From a virus, in IMG/VR virus record IMGVR_UViG_3300047321_000416, positions 1 to 62,732 of that record: a stretch of DNA of 62,732 nucleotides; one strand, given 5' to 3'. Below the pieces are notes generated by a model. It made no database searches. It had not been told where the DNA came from and saw nothing but the letters and a program-made list of their open reading frames with translations. Position 1 is the stretch's first letter; each line of letters starts with the position of its first letter. This document shows positions 42,195-49,294 of the stretch, one piece after another. The position numbers and the translations under genes are program-made.

Positions 42195-42695
42195 ATGACG
42201 GACAACTCACACGAAAGCACGGCGCGTATCGCTCGCTACGCACAGCATATCACACAGCTCGCGCGAGCATTCAACGTCAAGCTCGTCGTCGAGCCGCAAC
42301 TGCGGCCTGACCAAGCCGGCGCTGGCTTTATGATGACGAAGGACGGCGTGCTCCTCAAGAACAAGCCGTTCATTCGCGTCCTGCCGGTGACCGACGAGAC
42401 ATCGTATGCCGCACCGCTCCATGAAATGGGGCACATGCTGCATCCGACTGGACACCTGACCGACCAAGCGAGCAAGACGTTTCGCGACTCGGTGCAAACG
42501 GCCGGCATTCACCATGCGGTATTTGCCGACTTTCGTGATGTGCGACTGCTGCTCGAGAGCGAACGCAGCGCCTGGGAATGGGCGAAGCAATACGCGCTCG
42601 AGTGGACGCCGACGATGGACGCCGTGCGCGTGATGTGCATGAAGTCCTACATTCACATCGCGAAGCGCGTCGGACTCAAAGGAGAGTGGCTATGA
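42195..42695 (+). CDS. HExxH metallopeptidase, ImmA/IrrE-like
   Basis: 166 residues. HEMGH at 76-80 is the zinc-binding active site, preceded by a beta strand as in ImmA/IrrE proteins, which cleave repressors or inhibitors in other phage-host systems. No HTH domain is attached. The target is unknown. Confidence 0.75.
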   Translation: MTDNSHESTARIARYAQHITQLARAFNVKLVVEPQLRPDQAGAGFMMTKDGVLLKNKPFIRVLPVTDETSYAAPLHEMGHMLHPTGHLTDQASKTFRDSVQTAGIHHAVFADFRDVRLLLESERSAWEWAKQYALEWTPTMDAVRVMCMKSYIHIAKRVGLKGEWL

Positions 42696-42946
42696 TTGTG
42701 AGCATTACGTTCGAGCCGCGGAACATCGCGGACGTCGTGCGCGAGGACACCGGTGAAGTCATTTTCACCGCGGCGAGCATCACTCGCCGTCATCACTTGC
42801 TGGGGCTGCGTGGCACCCGGCTCAAGGGCATCTTGCTCTACTCAGGCGACGAGCTGCTCGAGAGGGCGGTTCAGTGGTGCGCTCAGCGCGGGTTCACCGT
42901 GGAAGTCGTGAACGTCATGGACGAAGGAGAGGACTATGGACACTAG
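42692..42946 (+). CDS. Small hypothetical protein
   Basis: 84 residues, ATGA-type overlap and AAGGAGAG site. Mixed strands and one helix. No family. Confidence 0.6.
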   Translation: MIVSITFEPRNIADVVREDTGEVIFTAASITRRHHLLGLRGTRLKGILLYSGDELLERAVQWCAQRGFTVEVVNVMDEGEDYGH

Positions 42947-43859
42947 AAAATATCGACCGATGCTTGCGGAGAAGATGGACGTGCTCATCAAGCGACCCGT
43001 CAGCGATTGGAACGAATGGGTCGCCGAAGAAAAGTACGACGGCCATCGCTCTATCATCGAAGTGAGTGGTGAGGGCGCATTTCGTGCTATCGCGGCCTAC
43101 AATCGTCCGCGCAAGGCGAGCAAGGACACGATGACGTTCCGAGCGTTGCCGCATCACCTCGTGGAGTCGCTCGCACTGCTGCCCGCCGGCATTTACGATG
43201 GCGAGCTCATGGCTGGCGATACGGCGACCGACGTCAAGCGCCTGGACCTCGAGTCCGAGCGCTTCATCACGCTGTTCGATGTGCTCCGCGTGAACGAGGA
43301 AGACGTGATGACCATGACGACGGAGCAGCGGCGCGATGCACTCGATATGTGTCACGCCATCATGCTCGCGCAAGGCGGGAACGGTGCACACGTCAAGCTG
43401 TCGCAGCGATTCCGGCTGCTCAGCGAACAGACCATCATGCAGCTCGCGAAGAAAGTGTGGGCGCGTGGTGGGGAGGGACTGATTCTGAAGCGGCGTGCTG
43501 CGACGTATCAGTCGAACAAGCGCTCGAACGATTGGGTGAAAATCAAACGTCTCGAGCACTTCACACTCACGGTGACCGGGTTCGAAGCGACTCGTGGCAC
43601 CGTGCTCAAGCGTGGGCCGTTCGCCATCGTGCATCTCATCGATGACGACGGGAAAGAGACGCGCTGCAAGACGAAGGACGACTTCGAGCTCGCACGCCTG
43701 GAGAGGGCGTGGGACAACCGGTTGGCTACGCATAAGAACAACGATCCGCAGACGGGTCACCCCTGGGTCGGTCGGAAGCTCGTCATCGAGTGCGGCGGTC
43801 GCACACGCGACGGCGGTTACAAAGGTCCCGTGATTTGGGACCGCTGGGAGAACGAGTAA
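42936..43859 (+). CDS. ATP-dependent DNA ligase
   Basis: 307 residues. Nucleotidyltransferase motif I is EKYDGHR with catalytic Lys33; IYDGELM is motif III and GGEGLILKRR motif IV, then a small OB-like end (KIKRLEHFTLTVTG, motif V). A compact phage-type ligase sealing nicks during replication or repair. Confidence 0.9.
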   Translation: MDTRKYRPMLAEKMDVLIKRPVSDWNEWVAEEKYDGHRSIIEVSGEGAFRAIAAYNRPRKASKDTMTFRALPHHLVESLALLPAGIYDGELMAGDTATDVKRLDLESERFITLFDVLRVNEEDVMTMTTEQRRDALDMCHAIMLAQGGNGAHVKLSQRFRLLSEQTIMQLAKKVWARGGEGLILKRRAATYQSNKRSNDWVKIKRLEHFTLTVTGFEATRGTVLKRGPFAIVHLIDDDGKETRCKTKDDFELARLERAWDNRLATHKNNDPQTGHPWVGRKLVIECGGRTRDGGYKGPVIWDRWENE

Positions 43860-44116
43860 TGAAGCACATCCTGTTTACGACGACGCGCTCACGTGCGCGT
43901 GCCTTCGCTGACTCGATGCAGCATGAGCACGTGTCATACACACCCGAGGGCCAGTTAGTGCTGGCCTTCCTCAAAGACCTCGAGCGTGCGCTGGCGCGCT
44001 GCCCCGAGGAACCCGAAGTGCTGGAAGGCGAACTTGTCTGCGAGCATGAGTGGCAGGAACAGCCTGGCGAACCGCCAGTCGACACATGCTCGCGATGCGG
44101 TGAGGTGAGAGAATGA
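43859..44116 (+). CDS. Small zinc-ribbon protein
   Basis: 85 residues, TAATG start. C-terminal CEHEW...CSRCGEVRE suggests one zinc site. Acidic middle (CPEEPEVLEGELV). Unknown function. Confidence 0.6.
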   Translation: MKHILFTTTRSRARAFADSMQHEHVSYTPEGQLVLAFLKDLERALARCPEEPEVLEGELVCEHEWQEQPGEPPVDTCSRCGEVRE

Positions 44117-44271
44117 CTCCGAGAGAGCGTGACGCAATTGAGCGCGTCGAAGACCCGGACGAATGGGAAATCGACGCTATGATGGCCGAGCGTGAACGCG
44201 ATGAAGACGACGGCCGCACTTATTCGGACCCGCGTGATGAACGCGATGAGAGGCTGTATGACTCAGACTGA
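44113..44271 (+). CDS. Small acidic/arginine-rich protein
   Basis: 52 residues, ATGA overlap and end overlapping the next ATG by 14 bp. Alternating Asp/Glu/Arg composition, predicted disordered/helical. Too short to assign. Confidence 0.55.
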   Translation: MTPRERDAIERVEDPDEWEIDAMMAERERDEDDGRTYSDPRDERDERLYDSD

Positions 44272-44500
44272 AGCGATTCGTGCGTTGACGATTATCATGG
44301 GCGGGCGGCGACCGGCATCGGCCGACAGCTGCACCGGCGTAGCAACCACATGCGACAACGATGAGTGCCTCGTCTGCGGGACCCGCGACTGTCCCGACCA
44401 CGAGCCGCTGCACTACCATCACGACGGCTGCCCGGCGTGTGACGCCGGCATCGATGTCCGCGTGAGCGGACGCGGCAACGACGACACGACTGACCGTTAA
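44258..44500 (+). CDS. Small zinc-binding protein
   Basis: 80 residues from ATG 44258. CLVCGTRDCPDHEP and DGCPACDAG motifs with multiple Cys/His. Possibly two metal sites. No known family. Confidence 0.6.
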   Translation: MTQTEAIRALTIIMGGRRPASADSCTGVATTCDNDECLVCGTRDCPDHEPLHYHHDGCPACDAGIDVRVSGRGNDDTTDR

Positions 44501-44526
44501 CTCGTTTTTGATTGAGGAGTGGCACC

Positions 44527-45123
44527 ATGGCACAAGACAAATACTACGAAGACATGATTGCTCGTCACGCCTACCCCGCGACTATCGCACCGGCCATCAA
44601 GCGCGTGATGGCTGTCAAGCTGCACGAGCTCTATCAAGTGCACCGCGACGAACAGGAAGTGCTCATGAACCAGCATCGCACGGGTCCCTGGGTGACCAAC
44701 GACGGCTCGACAATGGTCGAGGTGAAAATCGAAGACCTGCCGGCGGACATCGCGTCCAAAATCGCTCGCGTGCAAGTGATGACGACGCACATCGACCAGC
44801 TGCTCGGTGAAGTGCGGGACGCTGGCTTCAAGTATACCGGCGGACAGCCGGTTTACAAGAAGGGCACGGTCGAGGACGGGCTCAAGCTGAAGGCGCACCA
44901 GCAAGCGGAGATGAACGCGCTCAACGTTCGTCACAAGGCTGAAACCGCCGAGTTCTTCGACCTCGTGCTCGAACTCGGCAAGGTCCAGATCAAGAAAGTC
45001 ATCGAGGCGATTCCGGAAGAGCTCCGGGCGCGTATCGAGAGCATCGGCACACCGCTGCTCGCGAGTGGCACCGAGGCGCCGGCGCTCGAGTCCGCTCACG
45101 ATGAATACGGGTCTCGCACGTGA
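44527..45123 (+). CDS. Helical hypothetical protein
   Basis: 198 residues; ATG directly after GAGTGGCACC (44517-44526) with GAGG just upstream. Two long helices. Ends with the same SGTE peptide made by another copy of the element (45063). Unknown function. Confidence 0.65.
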   Translation: MAQDKYYEDMIARHAYPATIAPAIKRVMAVKLHELYQVHRDEQEVLMNQHRTGPWVTNDGSTMVEVKIEDLPADIASKIARVQVMTTHIDQLLGEVRDAGFKYTGGQPVYKKGTVEDGLKLKAHQQAEMNALNVRHKAETAEFFDLVLELGKVQIKKVIEAIPEELRARIESIGTPLLASGTEAPALESAHDEYGSRT

Positions 45124-45356
45124 GATGGCTGCTCACGTGTGGCATACTCGGAACATTCGGCGACGCGCTGGCCCACGTGGTGGGTCGGCGCGCTTGCTGG
45201 CCCAAGGAACAGCACATGTCCAAGGGCGCAGCTGAAGCTCAGATGCGGAGCATCACGCGACGTGAGCTCGAGAAAGACATCTCGCGTATTCACGTCTATC
45301 CATGCCCAGAGTGTTCGCGGCATTACCAGCGAAAAGTCTGGCACGTCGGCCATTGA
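45120..45356 (+). CDS. Small zinc-binding-like protein
   Basis: 78 residues from GTG 45120, or 46 from ATG 45216, which has AAGGAAC upstream. CPECSRHYQRKVWHVGH gives a C-x-x-C/H-type site. The start is undecided. Confidence 0.5.
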   Translation: MRWLLTCGILGTFGDALAHVVGRRACWPKEQHMSKGAAEAQMRSITRRELEKDISRIHVYPCPECSRHYQRKVWHVGH

Positions 45357-45379
45357 AACGTCAACCAAGAGGTGATACG

Positions 45380-45631
45380 ATGCACAATTCCATGGTCATA
45401 TGCCCCCGATGCGGGGAACCGATGCACGTCGGACCTGTGAAAGTTGAGCAGCGTATCACCTTCGCTGTGACGTGTTTTTCTTGCCCTCTCATATCCGAGC
45501 TCGAGACTTCGTATCCCGCGAAGCTTCGTGACCTCGGACGCATGACGTATCGTGAGGCCGAGGAATACGGCGTGTCGATGACGCCGCTCACTCGGACAGC
45601 AACTCCACTCTCACTCAAAGGAGAATCGTAA
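45380..45631 (+). CDS. Small zinc-ribbon protein
   Basis: 83 residues, AAGAGGTGAT site. CPRCGEPM and CFSCPL motifs, one zinc ribbon. Ends in TAATGG with the next gene. Confidence 0.65.
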   Translation: MHNSMVICPRCGEPMHVGPVKVEQRITFAVTCFSCPLISELETSYPAKLRDLGRMTYREAEEYGVSMTPLTRTATPLSLKGES

Positions 45632-45963
45632 TGGGTCGAATGACGCTCATCTGCAAGGATTGTGGCGACCAGTATGGACGCTGGCGTCCGCGCTGCCCCG
45701 CGTGCGGCACAGTGAACCCGGAGCCGGAACAAGAGGCGCTCGAGGTGATGTCGAGGCAAGAGCGTTCGAAGGTCCGCAAGTTTCCGGTGGCACCGAAGGC
45801 ACCCAAGCTCGTCAAGAAACCCTGTCACGTCTGCGGACTCGGCGGGGCGAAGAACCTGTGTCTCGTCTGCGGCTTCGTGATGCACAAGAGCTGCCGGTCG
45901 ATACACGAACTCCGATGCAAGTTCACCGTGACTGGAGGGCATGATGGCGCTGCTCACGTGTAA
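45631..45963 (+). CDS. Double zinc-ribbon protein
   Basis: 110 residues. CKDCGDQ/CPACGTV and CHVCGLG/CLVCGF/CRSIHELRC. At least two zinc sites, B-box-like second part. Nucleic-acid or protein adaptor role inferred. Confidence 0.7.
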   Translation: MGRMTLICKDCGDQYGRWRPRCPACGTVNPEPEQEALEVMSRQERSKVRKFPVAPKAPKLVKKPCHVCGLGGAKNLCLVCGFVMHKSCRSIHELRCKFTVTGGHDGAAHV

Positions 45964-46243
45964 GTGCTCCGCAACGGTCCGCGTGCCATCGCTGCCCACA
46001 TCGCGTTTGCGGTGTGGGTCGTGCAAGCATGTCTTCACAATTCCGGAGCTCGTCAAAGCGCGGCCTGAACCGCCGCCTGCGAAGCCGGAACCTGGCGCCT
46101 TCAACCTCGAACGTCAACTCGACCTTCAAGGAGAAATCAACAGTGGAAAATGTCCCGATTGTCACGGTGCGCTTCGCGACGACGGTTACTGCGTCAAGTG
46201 CGGTGAGTTCTGGGAAGCGAACGAAGAGGAAGACGTTGAGTGA
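45944..46243 (+). CDS. Double zinc-ribbon protein
   Basis: 99 residues from ATG 45944 (GGAGGG site); ATG 45941 also possible. MALLTCKCSATVRVPS...CGSCKHVF and CPDCHGALRDDGYCVKCG. Overlaps the previous gene by 20 bp. Unknown function. Confidence 0.65.
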   Translation: MALLTCKCSATVRVPSLPTSRLRCGSCKHVFTIPELVKARPEPPPAKPEPGAFNLERQLDLQGEINSGKCPDCHGALRDDGYCVKCGEFWEANEEEDVE

Positions 46244-46364
46244 GCGGTGGCACCGGCTTGAACAGCTGTTCTGTCGTCACGACTATCTCCGAGCCTTCGA
46301 CAACCGCTGGATGGGCCTGCGCTGTGCGAAGTGTGAGAAGAGAACGGCTGGCTTCACCGTATGA
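46236..46364 (+). CDS. Tiny zinc-ribbon protein
   Basis: 42 codons from TTG 46236, overlapping the previous stop. ERWHRLEQLFCRHDY, then MGLRCAKCEKRTAG: Cys/His pattern of a mini zinc ribbon. GTGGCACC here reads WH. The TTG start is inferred; ends in ATGA-like overlap with the glycosyltransferase. Confidence 0.5.
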   Translation: MSERWHRLEQLFCRHDYLRAFDNRWMGLRCAKCEKRTAGFTV

Positions 46365-47371
46365 AGGCCTGCTTCATCATTCCGGCATTCAACGAAGCAA
46401 AGCACATTCAGCGCACGGTCCTCTCAGCGAGACGCGCTGGCGCCGGTGGCCACATTTATGTGGTCGACGACGGGTCAACGGACCGCACGGCTGAACTAGC
46501 AACGGGTGCGTTCGCGCAGGTGCTCTCGATTGGCAATCAGGGCAAAGCGAGGGCACTCCAAGCGGGCATCAAGCACTTCAACCTGCTCGAGCGATACGAT
46601 TGGATCGGCGTGCTTGACGCCGACAGTCAACTCGACCAACATTACCTCATGGCGATGGACTGCGGCGCGAAGAGGTATCCGGACGCGAGCATACTGTGCG
46701 GCGCTCCGCGCAGCGCACCGGCGAACTGGCTGACGGCGTATCGAGCCGTCGAGTATGCCATGTCGCTCGGCATTTATCGGGAAGCTCAGCATATGATCGG
46801 CACCATCAATGTCGCACCCGGGTGCGCGTCGATGTATCGCTCCGAACTCATGCAGCTGCTCGACTTCTCGGAGGACACGCTCGTCGAGGACATGGATTTG
46901 ACGATTCAAGCTCAGCGCATGGGTCGTCAGATTGTCTTCTTGCCCGATGCGCGTGTCGTCACACAAGACCCGCGCACGATGCGCGGTTACATCGGACAAG
47001 TGGCGCGATGGTATCGTGGAACGTTTCAAGTGATTCGCAAGCACAAGATTGGCCGCAAACCGCGGCTCATCGACTTGGAAATCATTTCATTGATGACCGA
47101 CGCGCTGCTCTTTGTCGTCACACTGCTTGCGCTACCGTGGCTCGGGTGGCACCATCCACTCGCGCTTGCAGTCGGCGTGCTGCTCGACCAAACCGTGATG
47201 TTCGTCTTCACGGTCCTCGTCGCTCGACGTGAGAGACGGCTCGACGTCCTCTGGGCGTTCCCGCTATTTCTCATCCCTCGCTTGGCCAGCGCTGCGGTAT
47301 TCGGCTGGGCCTTCGTGACCACACGGCGACAGTCACGAGTCGGCTCTTGGTATCATGTCGCCCGTTATTAG
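46361..47371 (+). CDS. Membrane GT2 glycosyltransferase, processive type
   Basis: 336 residues. VVDDGST (34-40), DADS (86-89), EDMD (176-179) and QVARW (213-217, the Q/R-x-x-R-W motif) are the set found in processive polysaccharide synthases of GT2. Three hydrophobic helices after residue 240 would anchor it in the inner membrane. A phage making or altering a surface polysaccharide could use it to alter the host coat. Confidence 0.85.
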   Translation: MKACFIIPAFNEAKHIQRTVLSARRAGAGGHIYVVDDGSTDRTAELATGAFAQVLSIGNQGKARALQAGIKHFNLLERYDWIGVLDADSQLDQHYLMAMDCGAKRYPDASILCGAPRSAPANWLTAYRAVEYAMSLGIYREAQHMIGTINVAPGCASMYRSELMQLLDFSEDTLVEDMDLTIQAQRMGRQIVFLPDARVVTQDPRTMRGYIGQVARWYRGTFQVIRKHKIGRKPRLIDLEIISLMTDALLFVVTLLALPWLGWHHPLALAVGVLLDQTVMFVFTVLVARRERRLDVLWAFPLFLIPRLASAAVFGWAFVTTRRQSRVGSWYHVARY

Positions 47372-47382
47372 TGGAGAGTGAA

Positions 47383-47817
47383 ATGAAGCTCAATCGTTTG
47401 GTCATCGTCGCATTCGTGCTCGCCGTGGTCTGCACTGCTCGCTTTGCGAGCGCTCAGAGCGGCGTCTACTATCCCGGTTCTGCGTGGACCGCGAACGGCA
47501 CACTGTCCCCGGTGGAGAAGGGCAACGTCATCTCGCTGACTCATGCGGAACAGGGCATCGCGCTGCGCGGTGTCGAGGTGTTCGGACAAACCACGTTCAG
47601 CATCGATTCGAAGCACTTCGACTGGGACCGTCGCTTCCTGAACGGCGGCGGAATCCGGTTTACGCAGACGGTGCCGCACGGCATGGTTCGAGTGTCGGAG
47701 TCGTTCGTTCGTGAGCGGCGTTACAATGGTGATGTGACGCACCAGGGCTTCGTGTTCGCCGCGGAAGCGTGGTTCGGGTGGAATCACGCTCCACAGCCCC
47801 GTTCAATCACCAAGTAG
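47383..47817 (+). CDS. Exported protein
   Basis: 144 residues, strong TGGAGAG site. Signal peptide ending FASA-QS (Ala-x-Ala). The mature part is beta-rich with many aromatic residues. Periplasmic or outer membrane; function unknown. Confidence 0.65.
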   Translation: MKLNRLVIVAFVLAVVCTARFASAQSGVYYPGSAWTANGTLSPVEKGNVISLTHAEQGIALRGVEVFGQTTFSIDSKHFDWDRRFLNGGGIRFTQTVPHGMVRVSESFVRERRYNGDVTHQGFVFAAEAWFGWNHAPQPRSITK

Positions 47818-47840
47818 TTCATTCAAGAAAGAGAAGCATC

Positions 47841-47927
47841 ATGTATCTTCCTCCGTTTGGTCTCGGACAGGCGGCGCGACTCGCGCTCGCCGGTCTCTCA
47901 CAGCTCGGTCGTCTCTTCGGTCGTTAG
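47841..47927 (+). CDS. 28-residue small peptide
   Basis: Starts ATG 47841 with AAAGAGAAG. Sequence opens MYLPPFGLGQAARLALAG, then LSQLGRLFGR: amphipathic helix with Pro at start. Too short for tracks; could be a small membrane-active peptide or leader. A terminator follows. Confidence 0.45.
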   Translation: MYLPPFGLGQAARLALAGLSQLGRLFGR

Positions 47928-47936
47928 GCGTTAACC

Positions 47937-47966
47937 GGCCCGGTGTCGAGTGGCACCGGGCCTTTT
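47937..47966 (+). terminator. Rho-independent terminator incorporating GAGTGGCACC
   Basis: GGCCCGGTG (47937-47945) pairs with CACCGGGCC (47954-47962) followed by TTTT. The element GAGTGGCACC spans the loop and right stem. Best example showing that some copies sit in a terminator. Confidence 0.8.
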
Positions 47967-47980
47967 CAGGAGAAGAAAGA

Positions 47981-48290
47981 ATGAGAACACTCTACGGTCT
48001 ACTCGTCGCGTTCGCGCTCATGTTCGTGATGCTGCTGATTCCCTCGATTGCCAGCGCAAAAGATCAGTGCACCGATTCGTGGTCGTGGTATTTCAGAGAC
48101 AGTCAGAGCGCCGCGATGTATGGTGATCTGATTCAGGGTGCTGCGGACCGAATCGCGGCTGATCAGGCGAATGGAGACCTGATGCTCATCGATGGCGAGC
48201 AAGCGAACATGGCCTTTCTATCAGGAAAACTTGGACTACGTGAACGGCCTCATCAGCATGGACGTCGCTGCGATTCAGGCCTACTGCTAG
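47981..48290 (+). pseudogene. Exported protein with apparent frameshift
   Basis: ATG 47981, AGGAGAAG site. Signal peptide with IASAK-type cleavage, then CTDSWSWYFRD. The 0 frame runs to 48349 but loses sense after codon 79. Skipping one base at about 48218 gives YQENLDYVNGLISMDVAA, ending at TAG 48288 with YC, which would pair with the N-terminal Cys. So one inserted base (real or sequencing error) probably broke a 102-residue gene. Confidence 0.6.
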
Positions 48291-48300
48291 TGCTCAACAT

Positions 48301-48326
48301 CGCCCACGATCTTCGGGTCGTGGGCG
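48301..48326 (+). terminator. 9-bp hairpin terminator (candidate)
   Basis: CGCCCACGA (48301-48309), loop TCTTCGGG, TCGTGGGCG (48318-48326). Followed by ACCCTT, a poor U run. Placed between the exported-protein gene and the next promoter. Confidence 0.6.
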
Positions 48327-48345
48327 ACCCTTCCCAACATTACCC

Positions 48346-48375
48346 TTGACACGACCTTCCCACCTGTCGTATCGT
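48346..48375 (+). promoter_or_regulatory. Sigma70-like promoter for the replication/modification operon
   Basis: TTGACA (48346-48351), 18-base spacer, TATCGT (48370-48375). It follows a terminator and leads into the AGAGGT ribosome site of the gene at 48416. Confidence 0.6.
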
Positions 48376-48415
48376 CCCTCATTCACCTTTCCCAAACAAT
48401 CATCTCAGAGGTCTC

Positions 48416-49294
48416 ATGACGCTCAAAGGTATCAGCATCAAAGAGGGCCAAGCAGGTGTCCTCGAGCTCGACGGCACACTTGTCTACGTCGAGTCCATCA
48501 CTCCGGTTTGCGCGTGCGTCGTCGCACTGCCCGACCAGCCCACCACTCGAAACGTCACGCCGAGCTTCACGCCCGGCCGTGTCGGCACCAAGAAGATCTC
48601 GCCGTTCATGAAGTTCGCCGTCGAGGTTGCGCCCGCCGATCTCACCGAGCGTAATCAGAACTTCGTCAAGAACTACCAGACATGGCGAGTCGAGAAGCCC
48701 GAAGGCATCAACTTCATCGAACGCACGCCCGAGGAACAGGCAGCTGCCGAAGCCGCGGCGAACGTGCCCTCGAAGGAAGCTCAGAAGGCCCAGAAGAAGC
48801 GCGAGAAAGAGGAGTTCAAGGAGAAGCGCAAGGCGCTCAAGGTCACGCCGCGATACCTCCAGCGCTGCGTCACCTGCAAGGAGCAGCCGGGACATCCGGA
48901 CCACGGCACTGGGGACGGTAAACACGAGTTCGTGTCGCCGCCGGTCGAAGCGGTCGAGGCGAGTGGCACCGAACCGAAAGCGCCGAAGCCCGAACGGGTC
49001 AAGATCAAAAACGGAGCTCGGACGGCTGGCGTCACGGGCGGTCCCTACAAGTGGGTCGGCACAGCGGACCAGCTCGTCGTGCTCGCCGGCGCGAACCCGA
49101 AATACGGCGAGGGCAACTCGGGGCGCTTCATGGTCGACTTCATCGGCGAGTGCGGAGAGGCCGGCGCAACGCCCGACCAAATCGTGACGGAGCTCGCGCA
49201 GCATCCGCGCTGGGGCAAGATTTCCCGCGAACGCATCGAACTCGCGATCAAGCAGCTCGTCTCGAGCGGACTCATCGTGACGGTGACGCCGTAA
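48416..49294 (+). CDS. Hypothetical DNA-metabolism protein with C-terminal winged-helix-like end
   Basis: 292 residues. An N-terminal beta domain, a charged coiled coil (residues about 105-140), a CVTCKEQPGHPDH zinc-like motif, and a C-terminal helix-turn-helix-like segment (ATPDQIVTELAQHP...RERIELAIKQLVSSG). First gene of the operon. Might be a regulator or replication factor. Confidence 0.6.
   Translation: MTLKGISIKEGQAGVLELDGTLVYVESITPVCACVVALPDQPTTRNVTPSFTPGRVGTKKISPFMKFAVEVAPADLTERNQNFVKNYQTWRVEKPEGINFIERTPEEQAAAEAAANVPSKEAQKAQKKREKEEFKEKRKALKVTPRYLQRCVTCKEQPGHPDHGTGDGKHEFVSPPVEAVEASGTEPKAPKPERVKIKNGARTAGVTGGPYKWVGTADQLVVLAGANPKYGEGNSGRFMVDFIGECGEAGATPDQIVTELAQHPRWGKISRERIELAIKQLVSSGLIVTVTP

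Larger units (their letters stand above)
37450..48970 (+). repeat. GAGTGGCACC element family (dispersed, + strand)
   Basis: Exact GAGTGGCACC begins at 37450, 37763, 38109, 38619, 39059, 40197, 42147, 44517, 45063, 47948 and 48961 in this span, and at 4417, 4615, 14305, 22881 and 61173 elsewhere. GGGTGGCACC begins at 38504, 39680, 40554, 41871 and 47144; nine further GTGGCACC copies have other first bases, about 30 in all. It occurs in frames giving SGT, VAP and EWH, and between genes, often in hairpins or directly before a start codon. All copies point in the direction of transcription. Function unknown. Confidence 0.85.

Noticed and set aside
42077-42310. 78-codon frame between the vWA and HExxH genes
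   Set aside because: Overlaps the peptidase by 116 bp and becomes Arg/Ala-rich; only the first 40 codons look natural, so I did not list it as a gene.
37450-47960. Sigma54 promoters at the TGGCAC cores
   Set aside because: No TTGC-type -12 box at the proper spacing follows the copies I checked.
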